A model generated the notes under the pieces. The model did not search any database. It was not told the DNA's origin and was given only the letters and a program-made list of their open reading frames with translations. Below, in pieces: positions 11,046 to 22,705 of a stretch of DNA of 64,000 bases. The translations under genes and the position numbers were made by a program. How positions within the stretch are numbered: position 1 is the stretch's first letter; the number at the start of each line of letters is the position of its first letter. This stretch comes from Heterobilharzia americana. Its lineage: Eukaryota; Platyhelminthes; Trematoda; Strigeidida; Schistosomatidae. The DNA lies in NCBI GenBank assembly GCA_944470555.2, contig OX104130.1, positions 78,311,160-78,375,159 of the forward strand, given 5' to 3'.

Positions 11046-11961
11046 GAAAGAAGAACACACTCTCTGATTATACCTTACTGCTTTTGCAATTACTTCACAT
11101 GGAAGTTGTTCTCGATTTCTATTTGATTTATTTGAGTTGTTTGTAGTTGAATGAAAAATGTTTTACAAGAAACAAACCATTCACTTAGAATACTGTAATT
11201 TCTTATATAAAGTCACACGATCTACTTTCAGTCAGTTTCCAGTCATATTAAATATATGGAACAGCAGATTAGTATGACCATATGAATTTTTCATTTTTCG
11301 GACAAACAGTCTCCATCTCCAAACATCATCCTATAGTGTTGATAGGGCGGTTTCACCGTCAACCAGATACTTCGGTAGTCTAAAACATTCTTTGGATACA
11401 TTTTTATTAACAGGAAACTTGAAATCGATGTTAAGGTTAGGGCTTAGGTTGGAGAAACATCACCTCTAAAGACCTAAAACGGTTATAACGACAACATAGG
11501 AAAAAACTCATTGCACAACTGCATTCAATAGAATAAGCTACGTAAGCACTTTAGACAAAATTCTAACCGCTTACTTCTTTTTACAATTTGTACTCATAAA
11601 GCTGTTTTTTAGAATAATAATTATTGCCTCACGAACACAGCACAACCAAAATAATGATCCCGTAAGAGAATCTGCTCTGCCATCTCAAATGATGGACTTA
11701 CCACACATCATAGTATCACACAAATATTTCTATGGTTAAGATGCCTATTTTGTAACAATATGCAGGTCATTCATAAACTTTACCCTACCAACTGCGTTCA
11801 TACACAAACGTTCCCCCTTTCTAAGTGAAATAAACCACTTCTAAGATGTTTCTAGTAAACGATGTATGCAAATTATATTCAGAGTACAAATGACCTAAGC
11901 TGTGCACAAAAATGTCAAGGGTCATGTACAAAACAATGTTTGAAGCGTAAATGTATCAGTA
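11046..11961. other. No recognisable feature
   Basis: AT-rich spacer between RTE copies A and C. No frame or repeat supported. Confidence 0.5.
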
Positions 11962-12821
11962 CATTATTATTATTTGTCCGTTGGGTTCCTAGTGAAACAT
12001 ACAGATTCACTAGCACTCCTCCATTCCACTCTCTTCTCTCATATCTTTCCAACCTGGCTCCACAACAGCCTACAACCTCTTATTTCTTCATCACACACCA
12101 TCTACTCCATGTCAAACTCACCTCCATCGACCAACTCGTCCCTTCCCATTTGGGTTACATTCGAGTGACTGGCCTGATGCGTGATGTACACAGTCCGACT
12201 TCCCAGTGTATGGTCAATCCATCTCCACTTCCTTCTACATATTTGTTGAGTGAGAGGTTGTTGGTTGGTTCGTTGCCAGCCAGCCAACCACAGTTCCTTG
12301 TTGTTTATTCTTATTGTTCTGGCCATCTGATATTCCGTATCGAGTGAGTGTAGGTGGTAGTTGTTGATGAGTATCTGTAGTTTGTTGGAAATGCTTTTCG
12401 TAACGCACCTAGTCTCCTAACCATCACATTAAAACACTGACTTGATGTTGGTGTTGAAAATCCGGATGTTGTTCACGCTTTATGCTGAGTGCAGAAAATT
12501 CTCCACACTAGTTTCATGTTAATGAATGCCTGTCTTGCTTTTCCGATCCCGGTTGGCTTTGACGTCCTCGTCCGTGCCTCTTGTAATTGAGACGATGCTG
12601 CGTAGATAAGTGCTGGAGACTACTTCCTTTAAGTTTCTCCCACTGATGGTGACTAGAGCTTGTTGTTGTTGTTGATGGTGGCGTTGGTTGGGTATCTTCA
12701 TCACCTCTGTCTTCTCTTCGTTCACTTGAACTCCCGTCTTCGCTGCCCCACCTCTTCTGTCAACTTGGTGGATTCTGCCTGTGAGATCTTCGAAATGTGT
12801 GACATTAGAAACAAGTCATCA
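11962..12821 (-). mobile_element. RTE-like element copy C (5' truncated)
   Basis: On the reverse strand it starts inside the RT catalytic box (GATGACTTGT) and runs through the post-RT region (QRHHQQQQQ, SGRNLKEVVSSTYLRS) and the C-terminal NKELWLAGWQRTNQQPL and RRKWRWIDHTLG blocks. It ends in GGAACCCAACGG and AATAATAATA. It shares subfamily markers with copies E and F (LWLAGWQ, QASHSNVTQM). Frameshifted throughout. Confidence 0.85.
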
Positions 12822-14492
12822 GGCAATACGTATTTTTGGTAAATTCTCATCAAACCTTACATTTATATTTACAATCTATTCGGCATAGTCATCATCTGCT
12901 GGCACGACACTTGAGGAACCCATCTGCACCACAGTCATTTGGAAAAGTACACACTCCCTGCAAATTCAACCAACACCCAACCGCCCGTTGGGCTAACCAG
13001 TGCTACAGCAGTCGAGTGGGTAGACCTATTACACTGGAATCCATCAAAGACCTGGAACGTTTCCGCAAGACGTAGAAGTAGGTGTGAAGAAATCAATTGG
13101 TTTACACTAGCTCGTAAAAAGATATGAGACATTCGATATAGACTGTCATATTGCCTAACGTATAAAATGGATAAAGAATGTAGAAATTATTTTTCTTATG
13201 CATATCGATTCCATAATTCATCCCGGGAAAAATTAAATAATCAAAAACATCTTTCTATTTCATCCTAACATTTTGTTGTTCGTGAAAGTAAATGATCCTC
13301 ATTGGTTGTTTTAGTAGTTACTAAGATGGCCTTGGGATTCACTTATCCAATCTCTGATTATTTGAATTTCAGCCATTGACAAGATGATAGGAAATAACTT
13401 ATCTTGAAATAATTTTACAATTTCAACAACAATATCACTTTGTGTCAAATTTGATGAAATTTATATAAAATGTATTCAAGAGCCTCACTTAAGTTCTGTG
13501 TCAACATATTTTATTTTTGAAATACCTTCCAGTTAATAGCAATTGAACGCTTCATTACATATGATAATAAAGGTGTATTTCTAGAAGAAACCAGAGGATG
13601 ATTACATCCACTCTTATTATATGAAATAAAAAGCTGACATTCATTTAAAAAATGTTACATAAACAATTGAAATCCTTTCTGAATTTGTTCATGCACGAGT
13701 ATATCGGCAGTTAAGTATCATGGCCTTTACTCCATTACAATCTCATGAGAATCTGATGGGTTTATCAGGTCACATCACTTAAATAGTGTAGGTGATTCAC
13801 AATAATCCAATAGTCAAAAAGTTAACGCCAATGGTTTCCCAAGTTTTACAGTTTAACCTGATAAATGTGTGGAGCATCATGTTGTTATCAAAACAGAACC
13901 TGAAGTGAAACACTTTGAAAAAAAAGGAATAACAACTTGATCAAAAAAACGAAGTTTGTTAACAGCGTATGTGCTTTAATAACAAACTAGTAAGTCAATC
14001 TATTCCTAATCACTGTAACTTCCTTCCTCTTCTTTATGTTCCATCACTGAAAGACTGGAATTACATAACAAGAATATAGATTACGTGTGTCTTGTGATCG
14101 GTCATTTTTAGTGAAGATCATATGTAGCGCTTCAGAAGTCTTACTGGTACCCTTTTTAGTTTTCGCTTCTAAATTGTCTTATCTGTTTGCAGTAATGAAT
14201 CACAGTTTGTCGATTTCCTTTAATCACGGAGTGTTAGTATATCCTGTGTTCCTGTTAAGTAGTTAATTCGCGTTTTTATTTTCTCTTCCAGATTCTTGTG
14301 GTGACTTCAAAACTTGATCTCTTCTGTGTGCGATCCCTGCAATCACGTCCCTACAAGCTGGAAGAAAACATACAAACACCATGTGGTCCCACATATCTTC
14401 GTGATAAAATGTTCTTTTGGATTCTTATCAATCGGGGTCAAACGTTTAAAAGGCCAATGTCTGCACTACCTCGTTATTCTGAAAGTATTACA
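12822..14492. other. No recognisable feature
   Basis: AT-rich sequence. Two overlapping short frames at 12935-13132 on opposite strands show no family motif. Confidence 0.5.
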
Positions 14493-14701
14493 GGCCCTCG
14501 AGTGGAATCCCCATGGGAAATGACGAGTTGGACGTCCGAGGATGACATGGAGGAGGTCGTGCGAGGAGGAAATGAGAGCTTCTGGGCTATCGTGGAACCA
14601 GGTTCAAAAGATCTCAGAGAACAGAGTGCACTGGAGACTTGCTACTGAAGCCCTATGTTCCACTAGGAACCCAAGGGACTAATAATAAAAAAAAATAATA
14701 A
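14493..14701 (+). mobile_element. RTE-like element copy D (3' fragment)
   Basis: The final 200 bp only: CGAGTGGAATCCCCATGGG through GTGGAACCAGGTTCAAAAG, TGCTACTGAAGCC and the terminus TAGGAACCCAAGGGAC followed by AAT repeats. A 7-bp ATTACAG occurs at both edges, too short to be sure of a target duplication. Confidence 0.8.
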
Positions 14702-14914
14702 TTACAGATTCAGTTTGCAGTATTTCTCTCAAATCATCAAACGTACGTTTGTTGAATATTGAGCCACATGTGAGGCCATAAATATTAACACAAATTTGTG
14801 AGACACACTTTTTTGCATTAGTAAAGGTTTGAGACACACAACTTGCATGTCATACTTGCACATAGATATCCGAAACCGAAATATTGGAAAATATTCGTAG
14901 CTCAGGTGGATGGA

Positions 14915-15190
14915 CTTGGTTGTATTGTGTTCTCTGAACTGGGTTGTTTAATCGTGAAGCTTTCATCGCCTTGCTAAACGACATCATCAGCACTAACTTC
15001 AGTATGTAGTGAGTTGTCAATATCTCTCCATGAGTGATTTAGTAGCGCGTCAGAGCAAGCCACTAAATCACTCATGGAGAGATATTGACAACTCACTTCA
15101 TACCGAAGTTAGTGCTGATGATGTCGTGTAACAAAGCGATGAAACCTTCACGATTAAACAACCCAGTTCAGAAAACACAATACAACCAAG
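14915..15190. repeat. Foldback element 1 (129-bp inverted arms, 18-bp loop)
   Basis: The left arm 14915-15043 starts CTTGGTTGTATTGTG. The right arm 15062-15190 ends CACAATACAACCAAG. They are nearly perfect reverse complements around an 18-base spacer. The same arm sequence occurs at 27193-27410 and, shortened, at 51288-51415. It lies 174 bp upstream of PLE-3, so a relation to a PLE terminal repeat is possible but unproven. Confidence 0.85.
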
Positions 15191-15363
15191 AATATCCAAA
15201 ACTAAACTACTTAGATCAACACGAATATCCTAAACTGTATCTGAAATCACTCAGACGTACTGGCATTCAGCCACTGCACGCTTTCCATCATCTGCAATCA
15301 GATTTACGCCAATCTCTCGTAGAATGTCATGGAAGTATTAGACAGACAGTGTAATATGCCTAA

Positions 15364-17305
15364 AAGTTGGAATTATTAAACATTTTTAAAGTAATTATAT
15401 CTATGACAAGACAGTTTCCAAGCAAACTGGAGAAATATGTTTTCAATTTATCAAATATTGAATTGTCAACAGTTCAACTGGAAGCATTCTGCCTGGATCC
15501 TAAATTTTGTACTACGTTTCCAAGCCTCAGAAAACTTCATACACAGGTGCAATTTAAAAATCTTATAAACCAAACTCATTGTTTGATACCTGCATCCGAA
15601 GAGCAACTGGGACCTTTCAGGTCAACAGTAACTGATAGGTGTCATAAGCTTAACATCACAAAACCAAAATGTCAATCCACATTGAATAAGAAACGCTGGA
15701 AGAAGCCAGTTAATTAAGGAACAGAATGGAGATTATAGTGCTGCGCGCTGACAAAAAGATGGGTGTGCTGTATTGAGGAATCACCAAATATACACAGACA
15801 AAGAGTTATCTATCTTCCCTGATGAAAGGAAGTATATAAAAGCCACCACTTTTAAGAATGAAACGAAATAAGCTGAAAAACAACTAACCAACATACTTCG
15901 AAAATTAGTGACTGATTCTTTCATAGACTCCAAATTATTTAAATCCCTTCAATCGCCCGGCTCAAATATCCACCGTCTGCACGGACTGCCAAAAGTTCAT
16001 CAAGCAGACACCTTTACGATAGTTTTTTGACATAATAAGATCGCCTTATCGTCGTACTGCCAGGTGGTTAGCCAAAATCTTGGAACCCATAAGAAAGCAG
16101 GTCTCGCTTCATATAATTCATGACTCTTTTGATTTCGTCAGCCTTATTGATGATGAAGGTTGCTATAACAAAGTTGTGTTCTCTTAAGAAGTGGTCTCAT
16201 TATTTGTAAATGTTTCATTGACTGAGACAATGTTACATATGTGACCGTACTGATCCTAATGGATTGTATGCTGCAAAACCTACATATGATCCGAAGAAGG
16301 CTTTGTTGAGTTGCACCTTGAACGTGCACTTCTCCTTCAGTGATGAAGTATTCAGACAAAAAGATGGAATAGCTATGGGTTCACATCTGGGTCCCTTGCT
16401 TGCTGATTTCTTCTTATCAGACTAGAGGATATACACTTTAGCAGAATGATCAAACGCTCTGAACATTACAATCGATACATAGGTGACACCTACATCATCT
16501 TCCAGAGGACGGATAACCTAGAAGATACCCTATCTCAATTTAATAACTGTTACCTGCCAATTAGGTTCACATCAAAGGAAGAACTGAATTATAAGATTTC
16601 CTTTTTAGCTGTGCAACTTAAAAGAAGAGACAAGGGGTTACCTGAAAGATCTATCCACGGAAAATCTACATGGAAAGGACAACGTAAGAATTTTCATAAA
16701 TGGATGCCACTATTCATTAGATGAAATCCAAGGCGTTCTGTGTGGCACTTGATGCACACCATCTGAAGTCCTGATACTTTGGAGGATGGACTTGATTTTG
16801 TTAAATGTTTTGAATGAAAATCAGTATTCTCAGCGTTTCACTGCTAAAACTATAAAACTGAAGGTAAACAGCCATTCCATGGCTCCTAAGAGGCCTCTTT
16901 TGGTGAGCTTATAGTTCAACAGATACGTTAGCAAATATATTGAGAAACCGTTTGGCAGGCTTATTGAGAAAGCCTTTCTATGGTGCCAGTCTCAGATTAA
17001 CATTCTGCACCCGCCTAATGCCTCACCTATGTTTAATGGATAAGTCACTTTGATATGTTTTTATCAATTTACCGGCTCCTGTGAAGTAAGGTATACTGGT
17101 CTTACTCAGCGTTTGCTTCCCAAACGCAGTTCCGAACATATACAAGCCTCGTTTCGCAAAGCAGAAAGGACAGAAGCTCACAGCACTATTTTAGAACATT
17201 TGATGAATTATGACAGCCCGATAAATACACAAAAATAACTTCATTGTCATTCACAGAGTTTGTGCAAATCTCGCCGAACCTATACACCTAAAACGTTTTT
17301 AAACT
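15364..17305 (+). mobile_element. Penelope-like element, near full length but decayed (PLE-3)
   Basis: PLEs encode one polyprotein: an N-terminal block, a telomerase-related RT, then a GIY-YIG endonuclease. All parts are seen in order: LSNIELSTVQLEAF (N block, from about 15442); EIIVLRADK (RT-1 region, about 15727); RLHGLPKVHQAD (about 15978); WLAKILEPIRKQ and HDSFDFV (about 16066-16136); RYIGDTYIIF (catalytic region, about 16474); and QFTGSCEVRYTGLTQRLL with SSEHI (GIY-YIG region, about 17065-17140). It ends with FIVIHRVCANLAEP at about 17240-17295. Many stops and frameshifts are present. The catalytic YxDD box reads YIGD, losing one Asp. RTE copy E starts about 45 bp downstream. Confidence 0.85.
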
Positions 17306-17349
17306 ACGAAAACCACCGTAACTTATATTTTGAAGCCTAAACTCTAAAA

Positions 17350-19022
17350 CCACAGAACTACAAGTGAACAAAAGCAATCCAGCTAAAGTCGAAGTCCTGA
17401 ATGCCATAAGGCTACTCAAATGCGAGAAAGCAGCAGAATAAAATGGAATGCCAACAGAAGCACTGAGAACAGACGCAGGGACAACAGCGGACATGCTCAC
17501 ACCACTGCTGCAGAATATTTGGTAGGAAGTATGGTGAGGTACCTAGCGATTGAAAGATGGGCTAACTTATGAAACTTCCAAAGAAGAGCGACTTAAGTCT
17601 TTTCAAGAAATGGCGAGGAATCATGCTTTCCTCCACCTTGAACAAACAAAATAATATGCCGCATCATAATTTACAGACTAAAGGATGTACTGGATCCAAA
17701 ACTACGACCGGAAAAGACAGGCTTCAGGAAGTACAAACTATGTGCTGACCAAATTGCAACGCTTAGCTTCATCAAAGAACATAGTATAGAATGGTAGTCA
17801 ACCCCCCACCTCAACTTCATCGACTTCGAAATGGCCTTCAACAGAGTCCACCGAGAGGTAATTTAGCAACTGCCTCATTACTACGGAATACCACAAACCT
17901 TTATCAATCTCATTCAACAACTATATGAAGACGCCACATGCCAGCCAAGTAATTCACAATGGACAGCTCAGTGATGCCTTTGGAGTGAAGTAAAGACAGG
18001 AGTGAAAGAAGGCTGTCTACTATCACCCATGATATTCCTGATTGTGGTCGGCTCGACACGATCATGCAGCAAGCAGTGGGGAGCTGTGAGAAGAGGGGGA
18101 TACGCTGGCTGGACCACGGAAAAGAACCTAGAAGATTTGAATTTCACCAACGATGACTTGTGTCTGATGTCGCACAACCTTGAAGATCTACAGGCGAAAA
18201 GTAACAAGTTGACAGAAGAGGCAGGCCAGGGCAGCGAAAATGGGACTTCAAGTGAACGAAGAGAAAACAGAGGTGACGAAGATACCCAACCAACGCCACC
18301 ATCATCAACAACAACAACAAAAAGCTCCAATCACCATCAGTCTGAGAAACTTAAAGGAAGTAGTCTCCAGCACTTATCTACGCAGCATCGTCTCAATTAC
18401 AGGAGGCACGGACGAGGACGTCAAAGCCAACCGGAATCGGAAAAGCAAGACAGGCGTTGATTAACATGAAACTAGTGTGGAGAATTTTCTGCACTCAGCA
18501 TAAAGCGTGAACAACATCCGGATTTTCAACACCAACATCAAGTCAGTGTTTTAATGTGATGGTTAGGAGACTAGGTGCGTTACGAAAAGCATTTCCAACA
18601 AACTACAGATATTCATCAACAACTGACACCTACACTCACTCGATACGGAAGATAAGATGGCCAGAATAATCAGAATAAACAAGAAGGAACTGTGGTTGGC
18701 TGGCTGGCAACGAACCAACCAACAGCCTCTCACTCAACATTTATGTAGGAGGAGGTGGAGATGGATTGGGCATACACTGGGAAATCGGACTGTGTACATC
18801 ACGCATCAGGCCAGTCACTCGAATGTAACCCAAATGGGAAGGGACGAGTTGATTGTTGGAGGTGAGTGTGACATGGAGGAGATGGTGTGTGATGAAGAAA
18901 TGAGATGTTGTAGGCTGTTGTGGAGCCAGGTTGAAAAGATATGAGAGAAGAGAGTGGAATGGAGGAGTGCTCCTTAAGCCGTATTTTTCACGAGGAACCC
19001 AACGGAATAATAATAATAATAA
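17350..19022 (+). mobile_element. RTE-like element copy E (5' truncated, complete 3' end)
   Basis: Starts in the RT (AACTACAAGTGAACA, the NAIRLLKC region) and runs to GGAACCCAACGG plus AATAATAATAATAA. Domains in broken frames: motif A DFEMAFN, then an altered motif B (VKEGCLLSPMIF), an altered catalytic box FTNDDLCLMSH (18143-18157, 18-bp earlier context NLEDLN), and the C-terminal RRRWRWIGHTLG. It carries the extra codon before the Asp pair and the downstream 10-nt insertion (about 18218-18232) shared with B, G, M and N. Closest relatives are C and F. Confidence 0.85.
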
Positions 19023-20559
19023 ACTGTGCCTTAAAAAGAAATTTGTCCAGTTACTTAAGTTGCCAGGGGTATAACTCATAAGAAGAGTTTTATCTTCAAA
19101 AATTCTTTCATTAATATCTTCTTATACTTTGCATTCCTCCACTTCTATAATTCTGACTGCTATTTAAATTCATCATGTTAAACAATTTAACTAAGAAACC
19201 AAATAATAATTCCATTTTGATAACTCTTCCTCTCATTACTATTTCACACACTACGTAACTCCTTCATTTCTTTCTACCTCCTGACTTATAATCCAAATAT
19301 TTCATGTAACATTGGTTTCCTTTTATTATTTAAATAGAATATTGATATGTGATTGTATAACTACAGAATGATATCACTAGGAATAGTGACTCTTAGGTAT
19401 ACGTCTTATGTATTATGACATTATAAAGATTTTTAAACTACTGGAATATCGTTTTCATTATTTTAATGTCATTATATATCTTCCTTTATAATTACAAATA
19501 ATTCGGTGACTTCAACTTTCAGAAGATTAAGAAATGCCATGAATTTGTGGAATATTAACATATATGTGCACATAAAGTAAAGTTTATATGATGTTTGATT
19601 GTCAGTTCACAAGATAGCGCGATCTCCATTTAGTGTCATCATTGAGTAAATGTGGTGGTATTAATTTTTCCTATTATCTTTTTTATCAATACAGAATATT
19701 TTCTGCCTATTTACTAATGGCATAATTAATATACAACAAATCCATGTTCTTTTTTATTCTGCAAAACTTTTTTTCTTATTTCACTTCCAGTTTTTTTCGT
19801 TCCTATGGACGAAATCGGAACGATCTTATTTCTTGAAAACGCCATTGTTTTATTTCCAGACACAGATTTGTTTGAAAGTATTCATCTATGCTTTTACTAT
19901 GTATCACTCTGATAATTTTATATGAAACAAATGCACACGGAAATTCCATAAGCCTGATGGGTAATTAACAAACATAGAATTATGCTATACAAATATCTTT
20001 TTTGAATAGTCTCACTGGAAGTGTCTTTTTGTGAAAATTGACAGCCTTATCAATTGATTAGAGATACAAGATGGTTGTATGATAAATACAGTATGAAACC
20101 ACACAATTTATCTTCAAAAATGTTATCCTTAACTCATTTGCCTAGTGATTAATGAAATTGAAAGATAAATGTATGCTACATTTTCAAATAAATAATAATC
20201 TCTGCTTTGCAACATTCACTCAGTTTTAACGAAACAGGAATTAGAAAAACGATGTAACTATTTCTGACAACATTTATTTTATTGGTTAGCCAAATGTGAA
20301 AAACATGAAAATCATCACAAAGAGTTTATAGAGTGTAAAATATATGTTCAGTAAAGTGATGATCTTTGTTTAGTAACCGATAAGGTCTACAATCCATGTT
20401 AGCTTTACTTCATGTCCAAAATAAGGCTAAAAATCTGTACTACTTGACAATACTTATCTGTATATAATTAAACAGTTTAAATTTCGCTTACGAGTGTAGT
20501 TTAGATACACGATTTCGAGTGATCACAACTAACAAGCGAAAATGTATCATTTTAAGTCA
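19023..20559. other. No recognisable feature
   Basis: Very AT-rich spacer between RTE copies E and F with no supported frame, RNA gene or matched repeat. Confidence 0.5.
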
Positions 20560-21003
20560 TTATTATTATTATTATTTGTCCATTGGGTTCCTAACGGAGC
20601 ATAAGGCTTCACTAGCACGTCTCCATTCCACTCTCTTCTCTAATATCTTTTTAACCTGACTCCACAACAGCCTACAACCTCTCATTTCTCCCTAGCACGA
20701 TCTCCCCCGTGTCACCGTCACCTCCAACGCCCAACTCATCGCTTCCCATTTGGATTACACTCGAGTGACTGGCTTGACACGTGATGTCCACAGTCCGACT
20801 TCCCAGTATATGGCCAATCCATCTCCACTTCCTTCTACATATTTGTTGAATGAAAGGTCGTTGGTTGGTTTGTTGCCAGCCAGCCAACCACAGTTCCTTG
20901 TTGTTTATTCTTATTGTTCTGGCCATCTTATCTTACGTATCGAGTGAGTGTAGGTGTCAGTTGTTGATGAATATCTGTAGTTTGTTGGAAATCTTTTTCG
21001 TAA
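20560..21003 (-). mobile_element. RTE-like element copy F (3' fragment)
   Basis: The reverse strand encodes NNKELWLAGWQ, RRKWRWIGHILG and the 3' terminus GGAACCCAATGGAC followed by an AAT run at 20560-20577. Subfamily C/E/F by its LWLAGWQ block. 5' truncated just upstream of the GFPINYRHSS-like block. Confidence 0.85.
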
Positions 21004-21363
21004 TAAGTCTTTGGTAGAATGATATGCATCCAAAAATGAAGATGGCTGTTAGTACTTTGATATAGACATCCTTAATCTGAGAAAATATTTGTAAAATGCC
21101 TTCAGCAAAATATAACTGTAGCACAATCAGCAATTGAGGTGAAAAAGATACGTAAGATTGATTTGGTTTTCAAGGTGAAACAGTGTTTAAGAAAATAATG
21201 CAGAAGTACTAAACAAAAAGGACACCGACTCTCATCCGAAACATCTTGCTAGCTTCCAGCTATGAATGTCTGTGTAAGTGTATGCCTATTGTTATACTTC
21301 CCCTTGTAGACAAAATTGTTCCTTGATAAGAGAGTAAGATCATTTCTACACTGAGTAGGATTG

Positions 21364-21726
21364 ATGCATGGTGGCTATCAGTGGGAACCAGGATGAGCAT
21401 TTCGTCCTATTTAGGACTAGTCTACTAGATGTACCTGCCTCCCAGTTGGTGATGTTGTTTGCATCGAGATTCTAACTCGGGGTAGGTCGCTTTAAGCGCT
21501 AAAGCGTTATCCACTAGACCACAGAGCCATGATACCCACTTCTTGTGAGACGGGTATAGTTTTAGTATTACTGCTTGGTTTATTGCTGGACTCTACTGCT
21601 AGCCACTATCCATCATTACTGTATATAATTAAAACAGGCATATCGAGATATCCACTTAGGAACCTATATACTAATTTAAAACAACCAATTCAGTCGAGTC
21701 ATCGACGGTATAATGCAAACAATAAT
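21364..21726. mobile_element. Inverted composite Sm-alpha SINE with 14-bp target duplication
   Basis: The left part, 21366-21587, is Sm-alpha 5' sequence in reverse: hammerhead, then the tRNA-like domain with GCGTTATCCACTAGACC on the plus strand, then ACGGGTATAGTTTTAG. The right part, 21588-21726, is the Sm-alpha 3' segment in forward orientation (ACTCTACTGCTAGCCACT..ATCGAGATATCC). Both are enclosed by ACTGAGTAGGATTG at 21350-21363 and 21727-21740, so the inverted unit was inserted as one piece. Confidence 0.75.
21387..21431 (-). ncRNA. Degenerate Sm-alpha hammerhead
   Basis: Stem II (GTCC-TAAATA-GGAC) and GAAA remain, but the core reads TAGACTA instead of CUGANGA. Catalysis not expected. 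Confidence 0.6.
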
Positions 21727-21740
21727 ACTGAGTAGGATTG

Positions 21741-22329
21741 TTTTTAGAGATGATAACACTACGTTTTTGAATCTTCTTTGAACACTTAATCACCAATATC
21801 CTTACAGACAGTATAACTTAAGGTAACTGTAGAAAACCACTACTATTTCATCATAGTTGTATGTGAACATCTGTTGACGTGAATATATAACTTGCTACTG
21901 CCAGTAAGCTCATTTATAAGACGTATGTCATAACAGTTTTAATGAAACATCAGATTTATCATCCCTGTGAAAGTGAAAACCAATCTTCAATACATAACAC
22001 GAAATCATACAAACAAATACTTTTGAATATTTGCATCAAGATCATTTGAGGACACTGTTTGAACAGAAACGTATTTTCAACAATTTCTCATTAAAAAAGC
22101 ACACATTTAATATCATCTTGGTAATGGAATTTGAGGTCAATGAATATAGATTACAAGATAATTACGTAGGTGATAATGATAATAACCGCAGAATTATCTA
22201 AGTCACTGTGGCTCTACTAGAAGCTCGCGTAAGTTTGTATGTGCGTGTATACAGAGGTAAATGGATAGTAAATAGTGATCAGTTTTCTAGTAAATGATAA
22301 TGTACTTAGCATTAAGTCATATTCACCTT
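21741..22329. other. No recognisable feature
   Basis: AT-rich spacer between two Sm-alpha insertions. No frame or repeat supported. Confidence 0.45.
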
Positions 22330-22345
22330 GCTGACTAGTATTAAA

Positions 22346-22390
22346 ATTCAGGATGCACGTTTCGTTCTAATTATAACTTGTCAGTTGGAT
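22346..22390 (-). ncRNA. Degenerate Sm-alpha hammerhead (downstream unit)
   Basis: The core reads CTGACAA with A at position 8, as in the 6.6-kb copy. Stem II is GTTATAATTAGAAC with weakened pairing, followed by GAAACG. Stem I is mispaired. Inactive by prediction. Confidence 0.6.
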
Positions 22391-22653
22391 GTACCCCAGT
22401 GTGTGATGTTATCACTGAGATTTGAACCTAATACCGACTGCTCTGAATACCAGAACGTTATCCACTAGGCCACTGAGGCAGGAAAGCCACATTTTGTGCA
22501 ATAGTTTATCAGTTGTTGTTTTGATATTTGTAACTCCCCGTATCTATACAGGGCTGGAAGACCCGACCTCTTCTGGCAGATGGGCTCCTATGCGGTGGCC
22601 TCATTACTGACGGATATTCATGGTGTTATAATCATCTTGGTGACTAGCAGCGG

Positions 22654-22700
22654 AGTTCAGGATATGCATTTCGTTCTATTTGGGACTGGTTAGCATTAAG
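22654..22700 (-). ncRNA. Degenerate Sm-alpha hammerhead (upstream unit)
   Basis: Core CTAACCA, stem II GTCCCAAATAGAAC, then GAAATG. Several core positions are lost. Confidence 0.55.
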
Positions 22701-22705
22701 GCTAA

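Larger units (their letters stand above)
22330..22705 (-). mobile_element. Tandem (about 1.2 units) Sm-alpha SINE array
   Basis: Two hammerhead-like blocks (22346-22390 and 22654-22700) lie in the same reverse orientation about 310 bp apart. Between them is one tRNA-like domain: A-box-like TGGCCTAGTGGATAACG and B-box-like GGTTCAAATCTC on the reverse strand. This unit spacing fits head-to-tail Sm-alpha arrays. Confidence 0.65.

Noticed and set aside
15100..15150. GCTGATGATGTCG..CGATGAAAC in the foldback arm looks like a hammerhead (CTGATGA and GAAA)
   Set aside because: The nucleotides after CTGATGA do not pair with those before GAAA, and no stem III hairpin plus cleavage site follows. Resemblance judged to be chance or a very decayed form.
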